Shown here in pieces: positions 10,690 through 20,345 of a stretch of 33,046 nt of DNA. Source of the stretch: Basidiobolus meristosporus CBS 931.73 (taxonomy: Eukaryota > Basidiobolomycota > Basidiobolomycetes > Basidiobolales > Basidiobolaceae). Every line of letters starts with the position of its first letter. Within the stretch, counting starts at the first letter, position 1. The notes under the pieces are model-generated. The model had not been told where the DNA came from, did not search any database, and saw only the letters and a program-made list of their open reading frames with translations. A program made the position numbers and the translations under genes. The stretch lies in assembly GCA_002104905.1 (NCBI GenBank), contig MCFE01000825.1, positions 1 to 33,046 of the forward strand. The letters run 5' to 3'.

Positions 10690-11457
10690 TTCAGGCTTCT
10701 TTTGCTGATAATCTCTCTTTTTGAGACACCAGTCTGATGTGTGTCTTTTCCTTTTGCAGTAGTTGCAAAAAAGGTTGCTGTTGCCTTTGTAGGGTCTTGG
10801 GTACCTACTTTGTTAGCTATTGTTGCTTATTAAAGCATTTTCTTCTTCCTTCTTTTTGGTGCTTAATTTTCTTAATTCTTCATCCAGGAGCCTTCCATAT
10901 ACATAGTTTAAGGTCAAATCTTCAGTTCTGGACTCCAGGGCTGATACAAGGCCCTGAAACTTGTCTGTCAGGCTATTCAGGATGGTAACTATCACATCCT
11001 CATCAGTAGTTGGTATGCCCACAGATTCCATCTCATCTACCAGCAGGGTAATTCTGTTAGTTGGATTTTCCATTTCTTCTCCTGGCAACATCTTTGTAGT
11101 AAAGGATTTTTGTCTCAGATACATTTTTTGTCTCAGATATATTTTCTTTGCAGCTGAACATGACTGGTAGGTGTCTTCTAATGCCTTCCAGGCATTCTTT
11201 GTTGTTTTGCTCTTGAGCATTAAATTAGCAATTTGTCTTTAACATTAAGGCAAATGCAGTTAAAGGCACTTTGTTCTTTCTTCTGGTACTTCATGGCTTC
11301 CTCTCCCATGTTTTAGGAGGGCATTCTTCTCCCATGACAATATCCCAAAGGCCTCTTTCTTGTAGCAGCATCTTCATCTTCACCTTCCACACTTGGTAGT
11401 TAGAGCCATCCAACTTTTCAGCAGGGGGAAAATTCCAGTAATAGCAGTAGTAGACAT
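10690..11457 (-). pseudogene. gag: Copia A Gag (UBN2-type) with zinc knuckle
   Basis: Minus-strand start ATG at 11457-11455, 31 bases after the 5' LTR. The N-terminus reads KLDGSNYQVWKVKMKMLLQE, the standard copia Gag opening. A TGA and a frame change follow, then a 135-codon open block (11220-10813) with LKSKTTKNAWKALEDTYQS and LNYVYGRLLDEELRKL. The knuckle CNYCKRKRHTSDWC is at about 10727-10768, with Arg where Gly precedes His. A short tandem duplication lies near 11110-11145 (a repeated YLRQK block). Confidence 0.8.
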
Positions 11458-11470
11458 TGTAGAGAGTGAC

Positions 11471-11488
11471 AGCTTGGGGCTTATAATT
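11471..11488 (-). promoter_or_regulatory. Primer-binding site of copia A
   Basis: Minus-strand sequence next to the LTR is AATTATAAGCCCCAAGCT. It shares TATRAGCCCCAA with the equivalent position of copia E (31320-31335), so the two families probably prime from the same tRNA or tRNA fragment. It lacks the TGG expected for priming from a full tRNA 3' end. Confidence 0.5.
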
Positions 11489-11835
11489 TGTTGTAAGAGT
11501 CTTGGAGATATTGGAAGTGATTGGGAGAACAAGTAGATTATGTGGTTTTCACTTAATGATTTATTGAATGTAAAAGTAGTATTTATATTTTACCTGGTCT
11601 TGGCACTACAAACACATAGAATAGGCTAAGAAAGGTCCCAAGAGCAGGTGTGCAAAGTTTGGGGCTGTTTGGACAACTTTGAGAATTTTCATGTGCTGAG
11701 TACCTGGTATTTTAGTGAAAATATTCTAAGTAAATCCTGACAAGGAATTTGGTTGGTATTCTCTAGGATTTGAAGGTAATGATCTAATGACTAAGTTAGG
11801 TGAATATTTGGGTGGAAATACAAATTTTTACAACA
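11489..11835 (-). repeat. 5' LTR of copia A (347 bp)
   Basis: TGTTGTAAGAG to TTTTTACAACA on the plus strand. Free of the MITE, it gives the empty-site sequence. A TATAAATA-type promoter box lies on the minus strand near 11577-11585. Segment 11681-11728 is inverted relative to the partner LTR. Followed by AAACC, the target duplication. Confidence 0.85.
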
Positions 11836-11840
11836 AAACC

Positions 11841-12565
11841 AAGTTAGCCAAGACTTATTTAATCCCAGTAATCAAAGCACTCAAATTCAGGTGCTGACAC
11901 AGCAACTAGAAAAACTCTCTTTGCTACTTGCCAGCAAAGCATATGGGCAGAAGCCAGTAGAGAAAGAAGTCAAATATACATGCATGTGGTGTGACTCTGC
12001 CAACCATTCCAAGAGAAATTGCCAAGAGCTTCAGTCATTACTATCCACAGGTGATGTCCTATATAGTCCTAAGGGAGATATAGTCAGTAAGCATAGTGAC
12101 AAATTATCCACAGCATTTGGACAAGGAGGAATGAGAGTCCAATACAAGCAAGTCACCTCTCATACAAGAAAGGTGCACCTCCATGGAGAAGAAGATCCTG
12201 ACTACTTTGATCCAGCTGAAGTTCTGAACTTTGACTATGAGGATCCCAGAGAGGCCCAAGATCATATAGCTTCAATTTATGCTTCAAAGAGATACCATCA
12301 TGAGAAAATGGCTAATCCAGGCCCAGCAACAAAAGTACCAAGATGTGAGCCAGAAGTTGTGATTGAGAAGAAAGCAGCACCCCCATTAATTTTACAAGAG
12401 TCTGCCAAGGCCATCAACTACCACATGCAGCCTAGAGTCAAGCAAAATGGAACCCCTGAGGCTCTGACAAGTCATATACTAGGAAGCAGCATATCAGTCA
12501 AGGTTGGAGAGCTACTCAGTGTATCACCATCTGTAGAAAAACTCTGGATGAGCACATCAGAATAA
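11841..12565 (+). pseudogene. gag: Element B Gag, 3' part with zinc knuckle
   Basis: Continuation of the Gag begun at 6412 and separated from it by copia A. Open from the insertion point to TAA 12563-12565. Contains a glutamine/leucine-rich helix (VLTQQLEKLSLLLASK) and a CCHC-like knuckle CMWCDSANHSKRNC near 11970-12012, in which the residue before His is Asn where Gly is usual. An acidic/aromatic region follows (HLHGEEDPDYFDPAEV). The knuckle should bind the packaged RNA. No internal stops, although this is one of the CpG-poor parts of the window. Confidence 0.7.
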
Positions 12566-13068
12566 GAAAGCATTCAATTGAAGCAACCCAAGGCAACCAG
12601 GTCAGGACAGTTCAAGGAAGCAAAGATATCAGTAAGCTGCATTAAAGCCAGAAACACTACTTATCAGTGGCAACTGCAACAACTACAGGAACTGTGCATA
12701 ATTGAGAAATCCTATGTCATATAGACAGTGGTCCTGAGATATGTGTGATGCCTTTGGAGGCTTGGAACCAACTACCATGCAAAGACCTATTCCCCATAGA
12801 CACCAATATCAATTGGAGCATGAAGGATGCCAACTCAGGGCAATCAAAGCGTTTAGGAATTATTCACAGCTTCCCTCTCATCATTGAAGGAATACCCCAT
12901 GAGATCCTAGTATTCATTTGTGCAAAGGCTAACTTTGAATTACTTCTTGGAAGACCATGGGAGGTGAATGTAAGAGCAACTGCAGTGAACTACCCAGATG
13001 GTTCAGCATGGTATACTACATACTTAGAGAGCTCAGGACTAACAGCAACCTTCTGTGATGTGGAATAA
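12541..13068 (+). pseudogene. Element B retropepsin-like protease remnant
   Basis: Frame -1 relative to gag, overlapping its end. The active-site-like motif IDSGPEI is at 12721-12741 (Asp codon 12724-12726). After a stretch ending LVFICAKANFELLLGRPW the pattern matches the flap and second half of retroviral-type aspartyl proteases (hydrophobic strand, LLGRPW in place of the common ILGxDW). Two in-frame stops lie upstream of the motif (TAA 12643, TGA 12703), so gag-pro translation is broken in this copy. It would process Gag. Nothing after 13068 resembles reverse transcriptase. Confidence 0.55.
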
Positions 13069-13212
13069 ACAGTATCTGATCAATGACTTCATGTAGATTT
13101 CTATACCAAGAGAAGACAGGTGGCTTCATTGGGGATGACTGAGAGAGCACTTTGTTCTCCATACTTACAGTGGTTAGCTAAAAGGTTTCAGGGAACTTTT
13201 TACCACAAGTGG

Positions 13213-13957
13213 CCCACAGACAAGTTTATTCATATAGCCATTATGATATATTATCCATATTTTATCTTATCAGTATAATCCCCATATGATGTTTACTCTG
13301 ATTAGTTATTAGCATTAGTTATCCCAGATGTTATTCAGTTTTGTGATCAGTGTATGTATCCACATAAGGCAAGTACCTGTGTCAGTACCCATGACACATG
13401 ACCTAGGTCTGTGTTACCATCCCTACCATTTCAATACCATATATGGTATTTCTATGTTGCACAGGTTTCAGACTACTGATTCCTGATTGGTAGGATGTGC
13501 TGTGCCTTTTAGAACCTTCCAGGACATTCTTGGCATATTTTTAGCTCATAGTGATGTCATCAAGAATTCCACTGATATCTAGAATCTTCTAGAACCTTGT
13601 CATTAGTAGTCACTTGGCAATCAGGAAAGTATTTAAGGGAAAGCAATCCCTCATCAATAAATCATCCTTTCTATCAGTAACACTTCTACATTATTGATTA
13701 GCAGTTGAACACTGCACCTGCCTTCAACAGTACATCTCAGACCTGCCCTCAAGGAGCTTTTCAGGGTAGTGCTCAAGACACACAGAGGCCTTTGGAGACA
13801 CTTGGAGCACCTAGGAAGCTAGAGAAGCAAGAGCTTTTACCATAGTGACATATTGACAAAGACAGCAGCAGTTTAGACACAGAAGTTATTGCACCCAACA
13901 GACACCTCATGCACCTTAAGTTATGTAGCTTCTCCCAGGAGTACCTCTATGCCACCA
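13213..13957 (+). repeat. 3' LTR of element B
   Basis: Aligns closely with 5589-6335 of the 5' LTR. The first 21 bases of the 5' LTR have no clear counterpart here: either the 3' LTR start has diverged (a possible start is near 13168) or a deletion that also removed pol took it away. It ends GCCACCA, followed by flanking tnp2-like DNA. TATTTAAG at about 13629 is a possible TATA element, with AATAAA shortly after. Confidence 0.65.
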
Positions 13958-14098
13958 CTGAGGTCATAGTGTACTCTAAACTATTTAAGTGGATCTCACT
14001 GGCCAGTACAATTGATTGCCTTAAATGGTAAAGAACTTGAAGGTATTTTGATGGCCTTATTACAAGCCTTCAATGCTGTTGTAACACCAGTATGGCAG
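13958..14098 (-). repeat. tnp2-like element fragment between LTR insertions
   Basis: Matches 28455-28590 in the same orientation (for example ttaagtggatc, then ccttaaatggta against ccttatatggca). It links the right flank of element B to the left flank of the solo LTR at 14099 and continues at 15137, so both LTR elements landed in one tnp2-like copy. Confidence 0.6.
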
Positions 14099-15136
14099 TG
14101 TGGTGGTGTATAGGTCCAAGGGAGAGATACATCCAACACTTCTCAAGTATTTTCTGTGTGGGGTGTTCACTGGGTGCAATAACCTCTGGCAAAGCTTGCT
14201 AGGAGTACTTGGGTTCTGTCCCTAATCTAATGAGATAGGGAATAAAGCTACAAGCTTGTCAAGGGAAAACTATTGATCAACAATCCCCAAGTTGGTTGGC
14301 GTCTTAACAAAAGTATGCGCTAGGTTCAGCATCCTTTGAGATGACAATGTACTAAAGCTTCCAAAGTCAAAGCAACTCTAAGCTCCCCCAGCAGGGACTG
14401 GATAAGAATGCAGCTGTGGTCAATAGTTACAAAGACAGAAAAGTATCTTTGCCTGTACAAGAACAAACTTGGGAAAGAATCAAATATAATAAAAGATACT
14501 TACTCTGAGTATTCCTCACAAGTAGTGCCTCCAAGGTCAGTTGGCTGTTAGCGCTGTTTCCTGGGAGTGTCCTGTGGTCTGGGGTTGGAAGTTCAGGTAG
14601 CAGCAGGTAGCAGTGATCACACTAATCAACAAGTTGGTATATTGATAAAAGGGATGATGATTTATTGTTGAGGGATAGCCTCCCTTGTATACATTTGTAC
14701 TGGCTAAGTGATTACTAATCATGGTGTTCCAGAAGGTTCCAGATATCAGTAGATATCTTAATGACATCAGAATGACATAAGAATGTTCCAAGTAGGTGCT
14801 GGAAGGTTCTAAGAGGCACAGCACATCCACCAATCAGGAATCAGTACTCTGAAACTGGTGTAACAAAGGGATACCAAATATGGCATGGAAATAGTAGAGA
14901 TGGTGACACAGGTACTTGCCTAATACAGAAGCACTTATAGCTAGTAATCTTACATAAAGTGAGGGATAACTTATGCAATAAGGTAAGCAGGTGTGATAGT
15001 CAACCAGCTTATGGGATAGTACTGATCAGGTAAGACAAATGGGATAAAAACAAAATAAGTGTAGTAGAGATATACGGAGGTAGAAAACATGGGAATGAGC
15101 ACATCTGTCAGTGGGTGTTACTATCACCCCACTACA
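14099..15136 (-). repeat. Solo LTR related to element B (1038 bp)
   Basis: On the minus strand it starts TGTAGTGGGG and ends TACACCACCACA, like element B LTRs. Its middle (about 14800-14910) aligns with the element B LTR around 5760-5900 in reverse complement, and the terminal AGAGGTTATTGCACCCA is shared. It is 270 bp longer than the element B LTR, so it is a different subfamily. It is flanked by GCAG on both sides (14095-14098, 15137-15140), and the flanks rejoin to match 28580-28600. No internal region remains, as expected after LTR-LTR recombination. Confidence 0.75.
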
Positions 15137-18071
15137 GCAGCCTACAGCTAGTTCTGTATAATGCTACCATACCAATTAACCAAATTATATTTCCTTTACT
15201 TACCTCCCCTTGTGCAATTCATATATCCCACTGCAAAATTGCCCCTCTTTATTTGCATACCCACTACTACCTTGGGTATTCCACATGTAGTTCAAAACAA
15301 AAAAAAGTATGGCCTCCTGCTCACTAATCTCTACATATATGCACACCTGCCACTTGACATACTTCTGTCTCATCAACTTTATGGCTTTTTAGTGTGCTAC
15401 TTGCAGAGTTCCCATATATTTTGTATTGCTGGTAATGTATACATCTTGCAAATATATGCTTGGTTACCACCACTTTTTCCATGAATACCTCCTGAGTATG
15501 CACAAAAAACTTCTCAGTATTTAGCCAATGTATCTCTTCTCCCTACCAGATTCTAGTCCCCATTATAGGTGCACTCTGGCTCTTGTTTGTGTGAATTACA
15601 TATTGAATAATGCAGCTGGCTTGCAACAAAGAGAAGCCTGGCATACTTTGGTAAAGTTGTTCAAATAAAATTCACTTGCTTGTTGTGCCAGATCCAACTT
15701 TTTATTACTCAACAGAATACTCATTCATTGGGCTGCTTAGCTTCTTGATGCCAAAGGCATAGGTGCCTCCATGCCCACATCTGTCCTCAGTATTTTCCAA
15801 CTCTTCCTGGCTGTCCTCCATATACAAACTCATCTCATCCATGACATACTCAGAGGTAATATTCTTGATGAGATAGGAAAATAGCAATATCTGCTACTTG
15901 ACTTGTCTTCCTATCTCCCCACATATTTGCTCCATTGGAAAATCACAAAAGGTAAAGCAAGGCCCAATACTCTCTGTACACCTAGTAAGATGGATTAGAG
16001 CATGGTTAAGGTAGTAGTAGAGATCTATGCATTTAGCTTTATGCATGTAGTATAGCTGCTCAAATCCTATCACAAACCCCTTGCATAAAACCAGCAGAGG
16101 GGTCAAGTTAGCATTGGGATCTATTTCTGGATAAATACCCCTACAATGTCAGCACAAGAGTCCCAATCCCTATGAGAAATCTCCAACTTGGAGTTCATCT
16201 GATTTTCCTCTGGTATTATGCTGGTATTATACTGGTGTTCTGCTAGTATTCAATTGGTACTTTGCTGGCATTTGACAGGTGTTTTTGGTGCACAATATCA
16301 AATGAAATTTCTGATGGATGTAATGGGCAGCTAATTAACAAACTTGGCATGGATGCTAGTTGGGCTAGTCTCCTCCTGGTGAGTTTGTTTGCTTGCCAGC
16401 CCATCAGCTAACCACAAAGATATTGAGAGAGAAACTTGTAATTAAGCTAATATTATGAAGGTATTTTACTGGCCTTTTTTTAATTTTTTTTCTTAGGGAA
16501 TGCTTCCAGTGTGCTCTTGGTATATATGTCTTCAGAGGGCAACTTGAGTAAATACATATCCAGCTCATCAGTCCTTACACTTATATTGTTGCATATGTGC
16601 ATGAATATTGATTGGAGCCTGTGAGAAGTTGTTTAGATAGCAGATATTCTGAAATATTTTGCAAATTCCAATAAATTTCTCCAGTATCCTGAAGGGCTCA
16701 TTCAGTGCAAAATGCCACATGTACAGCTTAGCTATCAGTATAGGTATATTGTTGAAATGCAAATACATCTCCAGTTAGCAATTAATTCTATACTCTGGTC
16801 AATGGCTTATTGCTTGCCAACTTTGCTGCAATTGCATGCACACTTCTGTATGTTCTCTCTGTAGGAAGATAATGTTCTTAGTATAAGTGCTTGGATAATG
16901 TGAGTGTGTATGAGTTATGGAGTAAATCCCCTGGATGTCACACATATGACAGCAGTACCATCTATTGTGCCCAGAAACGTTGGCTATCTTGCTAATAGCT
17001 GGGGTATCACCAATGCAATGATTATGTGTGCTTTGATATGATAGCCTTTTAGTAGTATACTGCTTGAATGCATGCATAATTCATCCAGCAGTGGATACAG
17101 GCAGCTATCCAGGTTAAACAGTGATTGAAGCCCAGATACCAGTGAGACTACCATCAGATTTCTGCTTGGATACCATTGGATAGATGGCAGATTCAGGCTA
17201 ATAAGAATTAGCAGCCAGCAGGATTTGCTGGTAGAGTACCTGTTTGATGAGAATTCATAAAGTGCTAAGCCAAAGGTATGGTCACATATACCATCAAAGC
17301 AGTCCTAGCATCTTAGTGGTTTGCAATGTTTGGCATAAAATATATTGGAGATATTTGCACTTGATTGATACTAAGTGCAGTACATTATAGTTTCATCATA
17401 TTTGCCAGACTGCATGAGCTTCTTCAGGTGGGGTATTACTGCAATATATCCAGAGTGTGAATAATGTTTTCACTTACGGTTGTGGTTTTCTGAAACATTG
17501 GACACCTTGCAATGGCAGCATTTTCTGATGTGAATGGTATGCCACTGTTGATACATACAGGTATCTAGATGGTCTCTGGGCCATTTGTAGCCAGCTGCAT
17601 GACATTTTCCATTGGTACCATGTACATGTTAACTTGAATATTGTAATGATTTTGGCAAGAAGTAGTAGTAAGCCCTCTAAGCACAACTACTGATATCCAT
17701 GGAAACACATCACTTCTCTAGCCACAATATTGCATTATTCACCAGTAGAAGGATTACTGGGCACATTTGGCACAACAGAGTATCCTTGGCATTTTTCCAC
17801 AGGTGTTGTTTTGTCACATATTGGGATTTTGCCATGCTCATGAAGGGGACTATTGTTAGGGGAGATGTTGTGTTGTATGATGAGTAGTTTAGGACTTGTT
17901 CTGCAATGTAGAGGCTAATCAATAATAAACAACAACTTCCAGTATGCTAATACTGAAATAGTTTATTGGGAGTTTGATATACCAATAGAAGATATAGCTC
18001 CCACTAATCTCCTCGGTCTTGGGCTTAAAATATACTATAAGCAGTGATTCTCACTTCTACAGCAGTGTTCT
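15137..18071 (-). pseudogene. Decayed tnp2/Plavaka-like transposase, copy 2
   Basis: Minus-strand transposase remnant. The best block is 17077-16799: GDTPAISKIANVSGHNRWYC, then CHMCDIQGIYSITHTHSHYP and TEVCMQLQQSWQAISH, matching copies 1 and 3. Upstream on the same strand, 17560-17480 encodes a block equivalent to VFTSKNATIATSP of copy 3. Downstream, 16750-15137 aligns in order with 29900-28600, including the C-terminal part near 15300-15900. Many stops and frameshifts. The family is inferred from motif order (GPKS-like, GDTPA, CxxC) seen in Transposase_21/tnp2 proteins. Interrupted by solo LTRs at 14099, 18072 and 18337. Confidence 0.55.
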
Positions 18072-18281
18072 TGTTGTAAGAGTCTTGGAGATATTGGAAG
18101 TGATTGGGAGAACAAGTAGATTATGTGGTTTTCATTTAATGATATATTGAATGTAAAAGTAGTATTTATACTTTTACCTAGTCTTGCATTACAAACACAT
18201 AAATAGGCTAAAGAATATTCCAAGAACATGGGTGCAAAGTTGGGGGCTGTTTGGACAACTTTAAGAATTTTCCACGCAACA
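18072..18281 (-). repeat. Solo LTR of copia A family with internal deletion
   Basis: Starts TGTTGTAAGAGTCTTGGAG, as in the copia A LTRs, and follows them closely to about 18270, then ends CGCAACA. Full length would be 347 bp; about 140 bp near the terminus is missing. Flanks GTTCT (18067-18071) and GTTAC (18282-18286) agree at four of five positions, consistent with an aged target duplication. Confidence 0.7.
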
Positions 18282-18336
18282 GTTACCACTATACCAACCT
18301 TATCTTGCTGACTGCTTGATACTTTGACAATGGTAC

Positions 18337-18705
18337 TGTTGAAATATTGGACTATTTGGTATCATTCTGCAGCTAAAAATTTACTTAACTATCCTGGACT
18401 AGTCTTGGTTACTGTGAGACTAATTTACAGCTCTAACTTTGCCACTTTCTTCAGATCTATGATCTTATGATTTTTCCCCTATAGCCAGGATCAAAATAGC
18501 ACTAATACTAACTATTATGTACTAACCCTGAAACTGTTACAGAATGCTCCTGAATATTGAGAAACCCTCCTAACTTAGTGTTACAGCTGTGTTACTTCTA
18601 CAAAGATAGAAATACTGAGCTTCTTTATTAATTTACAACAGTTCAACAATTATCACTATTTGTTGATAAGTTCCTTATATCCAAATCACTTCTTAAATTG
18701 CAACA
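18337..18705 (+). repeat. Solo LTR of copia E family (369 bp)
   Basis: TGTTGAAATATTGG to ATTGCAACA, the same length and order as the LTR at 30951-31319, with scattered substitutions. Flanks GGTAC and TAATC do not match, so it may descend from recombination between two insertions or its duplication has decayed. No internal sequence. Confidence 0.8.
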
Positions 18706-19400
18706 TAATCCTAGCAATAGAGGCCTTGTATGCCTGATAATTGGAATCTTTTGATTGTACCTCTGCAAGTACTGCTTCAAATGAGCTGTAATTTGAAATA
18801 TGTGTTTACTACTGAGTGTTCTGCATGACATAATATCTTTAGGTGGATTTCTTTCAGGGTCTACAGCAATTGTTTTTCAAAGTTGGAAATTCTAGATCTT
18901 TCACTTGTGCATTACAATAGCAAAAAGCCAAATAATGAAATGAGTGCAATCTTGGTTTTGAGATATGTAGTATTGGAATACTTTCCATTACCACAGAGAT
19001 AGTAGCAAAATCCATTTGTGAGCCAACTTCTTCAGAGCTATTGCTCTACATGCCATATTCAGAAACTGTGGCAAGCCTAAAGGCACAGCAAACTCACCTG
19101 TCTCAGTCTGTGTAAGGTGACAAATACTGTAAGATACTGTGATAGAAGTATAATGTGGCTGGCAAGATATTGTTGGTGCAGTAGACACGGATGAATGGTC
19201 AAATAAGACTTGAGTTGCAAAACACCAGCTGTGATGCTTGTAATACTTCCTATGCTGTCTGCATGTTAAATGGCTGTGAGGCTTGTCACAATATACACCT
19301 ATGCTTTTTTCACTTCTCCTACAGCATTGCATCCCAGTAGTCTTCTCTATGGGGCAAACAGCCTGACACTCAACAATGCAGCACTATTGTATCACTGTTT
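18706..19400 (-). pseudogene. N-terminal Cys/His-rich part of tnp2-like copy 2
   Basis: Minus-strand open block 19332-18988 (114 codons) contains MQCCRRSEKSIGVYCDKPHS, then TCRQHRKYYKHHSWC, a Cys/His-rich pattern that could be a zinc-binding N-terminal domain. The same DNA is on the plus strand at 3900-4270 in copy 1, immediately upstream of its transposase core, so I place it at the N-terminus of the same element. The protein reading is less open in copy 1. Separated from its core by two solo LTRs. Domain role is inferred. Confidence 0.45.
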
Positions 19401-19624
19401 TGCCATTACTCATCTGAGCTTAAGACAGTCTTGTATCTGAGACATGACAGATACACAAGTACAATAATGAAGAGTGAGCTTATATTAGAGAGGCTTTAAA
19501 AGTATATCACACCATCACCTCAAGGCCAGAATACTATGAGACCATTAGGAACTCAAGGCCAAGCCCTACGAAGAATAACCATGATGATTCTATTAAAAGA
19601 CTCCCACTAAATTGAAGTCCTGTG

Positions 19625-19918
19625 ACTAAGAGGTATTAATACTATCAGAACACTCTACAACAACTGTGGCTAAATAATTGCACCTTGTATTTCTCAAAAA
19701 ACTTAGTCAACACTTTTCATGACAACAATATATGAGTGGCTGTTGATTTATCTGCTGCCAGCTCTCTCACTTTCTGATTTCAGGCACTCAATCACCTCCT
19801 ATGTTTGTGTACAATGATTGGCTAATGCCTCTTTTTCACATTCCTTACTTCCTGACTTAACCAGCTCTCTTACATCTCATTCATTCAAATTAATTTATTT
19901 CTGTTGAGATTTTGATTG
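19625..19918 (-). repeat. P region copy 2, distal part, interrupted by gypsy D
   Basis: Aligns with 1600-1900 (shared aataattgcacc, then ctctctcactttctgat and caatcacctcct). The alignment continues on the far side of gypsy D at 26690, so gypsy D inserted in this repeat, duplicating GATTG. Between 19401 and 19624 I see no recognisable feature. Confidence 0.6.
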
Positions 19919-20304
19919 TGTGAGTACTCAATGTAGTACCCACTCTTTGCCCAAGAGTTCTCCCAAGAGTTCCCTCCAGAGTCCTACCCGAAGTCCTCCA
20001 GTACCCTCCCTATGATTCCCCCACGCGTCCTCCCCTCCTATCCCTGCCCTTATCTAGTTAGAACACTTACCATAACAGGAAGGTGTTCACACCCCTATTT
20101 TATAACACATTGTCTATTGTCTAAGCCCCCCAAGTGATATATATATCTACCCAATTGAACCAGGAAGAACAACGAGATTTGGACGAAATAAACAGAAGTC
20201 TTTATTACCTTGCTACCTTCTATCGGAAGCTATTCTGAACCAAGTGGTACTGACTTGACCTACAAGCTCTCCCACTCACCAAGTACAGTCAGTAATAACC
20301 CACA
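19919..20304 (+). repeat. 5' LTR of gypsy D (386 bp)
   Basis: TGTGAGTACTC to AATAACCCACA. Retains six CG dinucleotides, against two in the 3' LTR. Contains a TATA-like run and AATAAA. Preceded by GATTG. Confidence 0.95.
20138..20192 (+). promoter_or_regulatory. LTR TATA-like run and AATAAA signal
   Basis: TATATATAT at 20138-20146 is a plausible core promoter; AATAAA at 20187-20192 is a plausible 3'-processing signal for transcripts ending in the equivalent place of the 3' LTR (26567-26572). The start site is not determinable by eye. Confidence 0.4.
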
Positions 20305-20308
20305 TATT

Positions 20309-20326
20309 TGGTGCCGTCTCTGCGGA
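20309..20326 (+). promoter_or_regulatory. Primer-binding site of gypsy D
   Basis: TGGTGCCGTCTCTGCGGA begins five bases after the 5' LTR. It is complementary to a tRNA 3' end finishing ACGGCACCA. The isoacceptor cannot be named without a tRNA set from the host. Confidence 0.7.
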
Positions 20327-20345
20327 AATAAGCACAAGTGAGGTA

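Larger units (their letters stand above)
6965..11835 (-). mobile_element. Ty1/copia retrotransposon A, nested in element B gag
   Basis: Complete but dead copia element on the minus strand. LTRs are 6965-7493 (3') and 11489-11835 (5'), each TGTTG...CAACA, flanked by a perfect 5-bp duplication AAACC (6960-6964 and 11836-11840). Gene order on the minus strand is gag, protease, integrase, reverse transcriptase, RNase H, which is diagnostic of Pseudoviridae. The polyprotein (11457 down to 7505) has several stops and frameshifts and has lost catalytic residues. Next to the 3' LTR is a polypurine-like GAGTGGTAG. The insertion splits an otherwise open gag. Confidence 0.9.
5568..13957 (+). mobile_element. 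LTR retrotransposon B (gag-protease only), split by copia A
   Basis: Two related LTRs (5568-6337 and about 13213-13957) flank a primer-binding site, a gag gene and a retropepsin remnant. Without the nested copia element (6965-11835) and one copy of its duplication, the internal region is only about 2 kb. No reverse transcriptase, RNase H or integrase is visible between the protease end (13068) and the 3' LTR. The element is therefore either a non-autonomous gag-bearing LTR element (TR-GAG type) or a Ty3/gypsy copy that lost pol by deletion. It sits inside tnp2-like sequence: left flank ends ggtattgttgcag, right flank starts ctgaggtc, which together resemble the uninterrupted 28443-28460. The target duplication is not clean on the right. 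Confidence 0.7.

Noticed and set aside
12745-13068. Stand-alone host gene
   Set aside because: In frame with IDSG just upstream and located between gag and a 3' LTR, so it is the retropepsin of element B.
15161-15484. 107-codon plus-strand protein
   Set aside because: It is antisense to the C-terminal part of tnp2-like copy 2, and the equivalent plus-strand frame is not kept at 28600-28900.
18337-18705. Target duplication around the copia E-family solo LTR
   Set aside because: Flanks GGTAC and TAATC do not match even allowing two changes, so none is claimed.
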